Part shown: piece after piece, positions 62,183 through 64,000 of the stretch
Layout of the letters: every line of letters begins with the position of its first letter
How positions within the stretch are numbered: position 1 is the stretch's first letter
DNA from: Bradyrhizobium sp. WSM471
GTDB lineage: Bacteria; Pseudomonadota; Alphaproteobacteria; Rhizobiales; Xanthobacteraceae
Reading direction: 5' to 3'
Assembly: GCF_000244915.1 (NCBI RefSeq)
Contig: NZ_CM001442.1
Location: forward strand, 6,572,001-6,636,000
Length of the DNA stretch: 64,000 nt
The notes under the pieces: model-generated
Databases searched by the model: none
Seen by the model: the letters and a program-made list of their open reading frames with translations, nothing else
What the model was told of the DNA's origin: nothing
Translations under genes and position numbers: made by a program

Positions 62183-62776
62183 ATGATCGCCGAATCTCCC
62201 CGCTCCCGCCTTCGCCTGCTCGCCCGGTTGGTCCCGGTGCTGGTGGTTGGCTTGCTATGCTTCTGGGCCAGCCCGGCCTCCGCCGATTTCCGGCTCTGCA
62301 ACAACACATCGAGCCGGGTCGGCATCGCGCTCGGCTACAAGGATGCCGAGGGCTGGACCACCGAAGGCTGGTGGAACATCTCATCGCGCTCCTGCGAGAC
62401 CCTGCTGCGCGGAACGTTGGTGGCCCGCTTCTATTACATCTACGCCATCGACTATGACCGCGGCGGCGAATGGTCGGGCCAGGCCTTCATGTGCTCGCGC
62501 GACAAGGAGTTCACCATCCGCGGCACCGAGGATTGCCTTGCGCGGGGCTATGACCGGACCGGCTATTTCGAGGTCGATACCGGCGAGCAGCGGGCCTGGA
62601 CGGTGCAGCTCACCGATGCCAACGAGCAGCCGTCAAAGCAGCAGCGCGTGCCCGGCCTCCCCGGCCCGGTTGGTCCGGGAGTTCCGGGTTTGCCCAATGG
62701 ACCGCCCGGTGGTACGCCGCCCGCCCCGCCTGGCCTCCCGCCAGCTCCCTCGCCCCCGTCTGGAAATAAGCCATGA
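62183..62776 (+). CDS. DUF1036 exported protein with Pro/Gly-rich tail
   Basis: The 197-residue protein has a signal peptide (cleavage near A-S-A-D), then a DUF1036 domain with paired cysteines (F-R-L-C-N-N, S-R-S-C-E-T, M-C-S-R, E-D-C-L-A-R-G-Y) that probably form disulfides, ending near residue 145. A collagen-like Pro/Gly tail follows (from about 155). DUF1036 function is unknown. It overlaps pyk by four bases (ATGA), which suggests coupled translation of a periplasmic protein and a central glycolytic enzyme. Confidence 0.9.
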   Translation: MIAESPRSRLRLLARLVPVLVVGLLCFWASPASADFRLCNNTSSRVGIALGYKDAEGWTTEGWWNISSRSCETLLRGTLVARFYYIYAIDYDRGGEWSGQAFMCSRDKEFTIRGTEDCLARGYDRTGYFEVDTGEQRAWTVQLTDANEQPSKQQRVPGLPGPVGPGVPGLPNGPPGGTPPAPPGLPPAPSPPSGNKP

Positions 62777-64000
62777 GGCGTCTTCGCCGTATCAAGATTC
62801 TCGCGACCCTTGGACCCGCTTCTTCGGACCTCGCGATGATCCGCCGCCTGTTCGAGGCCGGCGCTGACCTGTTCCGCATCAACATGAGCCACACCCCGCA
62901 TGACAAGATGCGCGAGCTGGTGGCGACGATCCGCAACGTCGAGAGCAGCTATGGCAGGCCGATCGGCATTCTGGTCGATCTCCAGGGGCCAAAGCTCCGG
63001 CTCGGCGCCTTCGCCGAAGGCGCCGTCCAGCTCCAGAACGGCCAGACCTTCACGCTGGATTCCGACAAGGCGCCGGGCGACACCACCCGCGTCCAGCTCC
63101 CGCATCCGGAGATCCTGGCCGCGCTTCGGCCGGGCCATTCGCTGCTGCTCGACGACGGCAAGGTGCGGCTGATCGCCGAGGAGACCACGAAAGACCACGC
63201 GGTGACGCGCGTCGTGGTCGGCGGCCGGATGTCCGATCGCAAAGGCGTCAGCCTGCCCGACACCGACCTGCCGGTCTCGGCGATGACGCCGAAGGACCGC
63301 GCCGACCTCGAGGCGGCGCTGGTCACCGGCGTCGACTGGATTGCGCTGTCCTTCGTGCAGCGCGCCGACGACGTGCTCGAGGCCAAGAAGATGATCCGCG
63401 GCCGCGCCGCTGTGATGGCCAAGATCGAGAAGCCGCAGGCGATCGATCGCCTCGCCGACATCATCGACGCCTCCGACGCCCTGATGGTGGCGCGCGGCGA
63501 CCTCGGCGTCGAGCTGCCGCTGGAGCGCGTGCCGAGCCTGCAGAAGCAGATGACGCGCATGGCGCGGCGCGCCGGCAAGCCGGTGGTGATCGCAACCCAG
63601 ATGCTGGAATCGATGATCCAGTCGCCGGTGCCGACCCGCGCCGAGGTTTCCGACGTCGCCACCGCCGTCTACGAAGGGGCCGACGCCATCATGCTGTCGG
63701 CGGAATCGGCGGCCGGAAAATTCCCGGTCGAGGCCGTCTCGACCATGAATCGCATCGGCGAGGAGGTCGAGCGCGACCCGATCTATCGCTCGGTCATCAC
63801 CGCACAGCGCCCCGCCCCGGAAGCCACTGCCGGCGATGCCATCGCGGACGCCGCGCGGCAGATCGCCGAGACGCTCGACCTGCCGGCCCTGATCTGCTGG
63901 ACCAGCTCGGGATCGACCGCGGTGCGCGTGGCGCGCGAGCGGCCGAAGCCGCCGATCGTGGCGATCACGCCGAACGTCGCGGCGGGACGCCGGCTGTCGG
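62773..64000 (+). CDS. pyk: Pyruvate kinase (3' truncated by the window)
   Basis: The open part has 409 codons and continues off the right edge. Motifs of pyruvate kinase are clear: I-L-A-T-L-G-P-A-S near the N-terminus, R-I-N-M-S-H, the K-A/F-V-A-L-S-F-V-like D-W-I-A-L-S-F-V-Q segment, M-A-K-I-E-K-P-Q-A (catalytic Lys and Glu) and the V-A-R-G-D-L-G-V-E-L metal site. It converts phosphoenolpyruvate and ADP to pyruvate and ATP. It starts inside the DUF1036 stop codon and is probably in one operon with it. Confidence 0.96.
   Translation, partial: MRRLRRIKILATLGPASSDLAMIRRLFEAGADLFRINMSHTPHDKMRELVATIRNVESSYGRPIGILVDLQGPKLRLGAFAEGAVQLQNGQTFTLDSDKAPGDTTRVQLPHPEILAALRPGHSLLLDDGKVRLIAEETTKDHAVTRVVVGGRMSDRKGVSLPDTDLPVSAMTPKDRADLEAALVTGVDWIALSFVQRADDVLEAKKMIRGRAAVMAKIEKPQAIDRLADIIDASDALMVARGDLGVELPLERVPSLQKQMTRMARRAGKPVVIATQMLESMIQSPVPTRAEVSDVATAVYEGADAIMLSAESAAGKFPVEAVSTMNRIGEEVERDPIYRSVITAQRPAPEATAGDAIADAARQIAETLDLPALICWTSSGSTAVRVARERPKPPIVAITPNVAAGRRLS

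Overview
The window is GC-rich alphaproteobacterial chromosome. It most resembles Bradyrhizobium or a close relative. The reasons are the nnrS-nnrR / hemN / nirK-nirV gene order, the FixK/NnrR-type palindromes, the scoAB, pntAA-AB-B and glpD gene sets, a gapR-type gene, a TTAA-N7-TTAA (CtrA-type) site, and several rhizobial intergenic inverted repeats. No rRNA, tRNA, CRISPR, prophage or insertion sequence was recognised, and coding density is high.

Region by region: (1) 1-6.5 kb holds a 5'-truncated alpha/beta hydrolase, two exported proteins (DUF6130-like and phytase-like), a DUF4139 envelope protein, a LuxR-type response regulator whose phospho-acceptor Asp is replaced by Glu, and an AraC regulator. 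(2) 6.5-13 kb is a nitrite/NO respiration island: nnrS, an nnrR-type Crp/Fnr regulator, a small DUF1858 protein, hemN, a 68-residue membrane protein, nirK and nirV. At least four 14-bp FNR/NnrR/FixK-like palindromes lie in its promoters, and there is an intrinsic terminator between nirK and nirV. (3) 13-20.6 kb carries ketone-body CoA-transferase scoAB, an AsmA protein, dctA, a PrpF/4-oxalomesaconate tautomerase-type protein and a LysR regulator. (4) 21-30 kb carries a sugar-type ABC importer without an ATPase gene, a polytopic membrane protein with intramembrane histidines, exported proteins of unknown role, and potG-potH-potI-type polyamine transport genes without a potF-like binding protein. 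(5) 30-38 kb has glpD, a PAS-GGDEF-EAL protein, an LhgO-like oxidase, several very small proteins and a GGDEF protein with a histone-like basic N-terminus.

(6) 38-46.5 kb: purEK, aqpZ, rpsU, a TPR lipoprotein, a cupin and two cation/proton antiporters. (7) 46.6-53 kb: the proton-translocating transhydrogenase operon, a 50-residue cytochrome oxidase subunit IV gene and a large patatin-like lipase with a polytopic membrane insert. (8) 53-64 kb: oligoendopeptidase F, an NtrC-type regulator, an L,D-transpeptidase followed by a DUF882 (MepK-like) peptidase, gapR, DUF1244, DUF1036 and the start of pyruvate kinase, which runs off the window.

The most coherent system is the denitrification island. 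The regulator, the NO-response membrane protein, anaerobic haem synthesis, the copper nitrite reductase and two tiny uncharacterised proteins share one operator type. All functional calls come from reading motifs and remembered family features; no database search was run.
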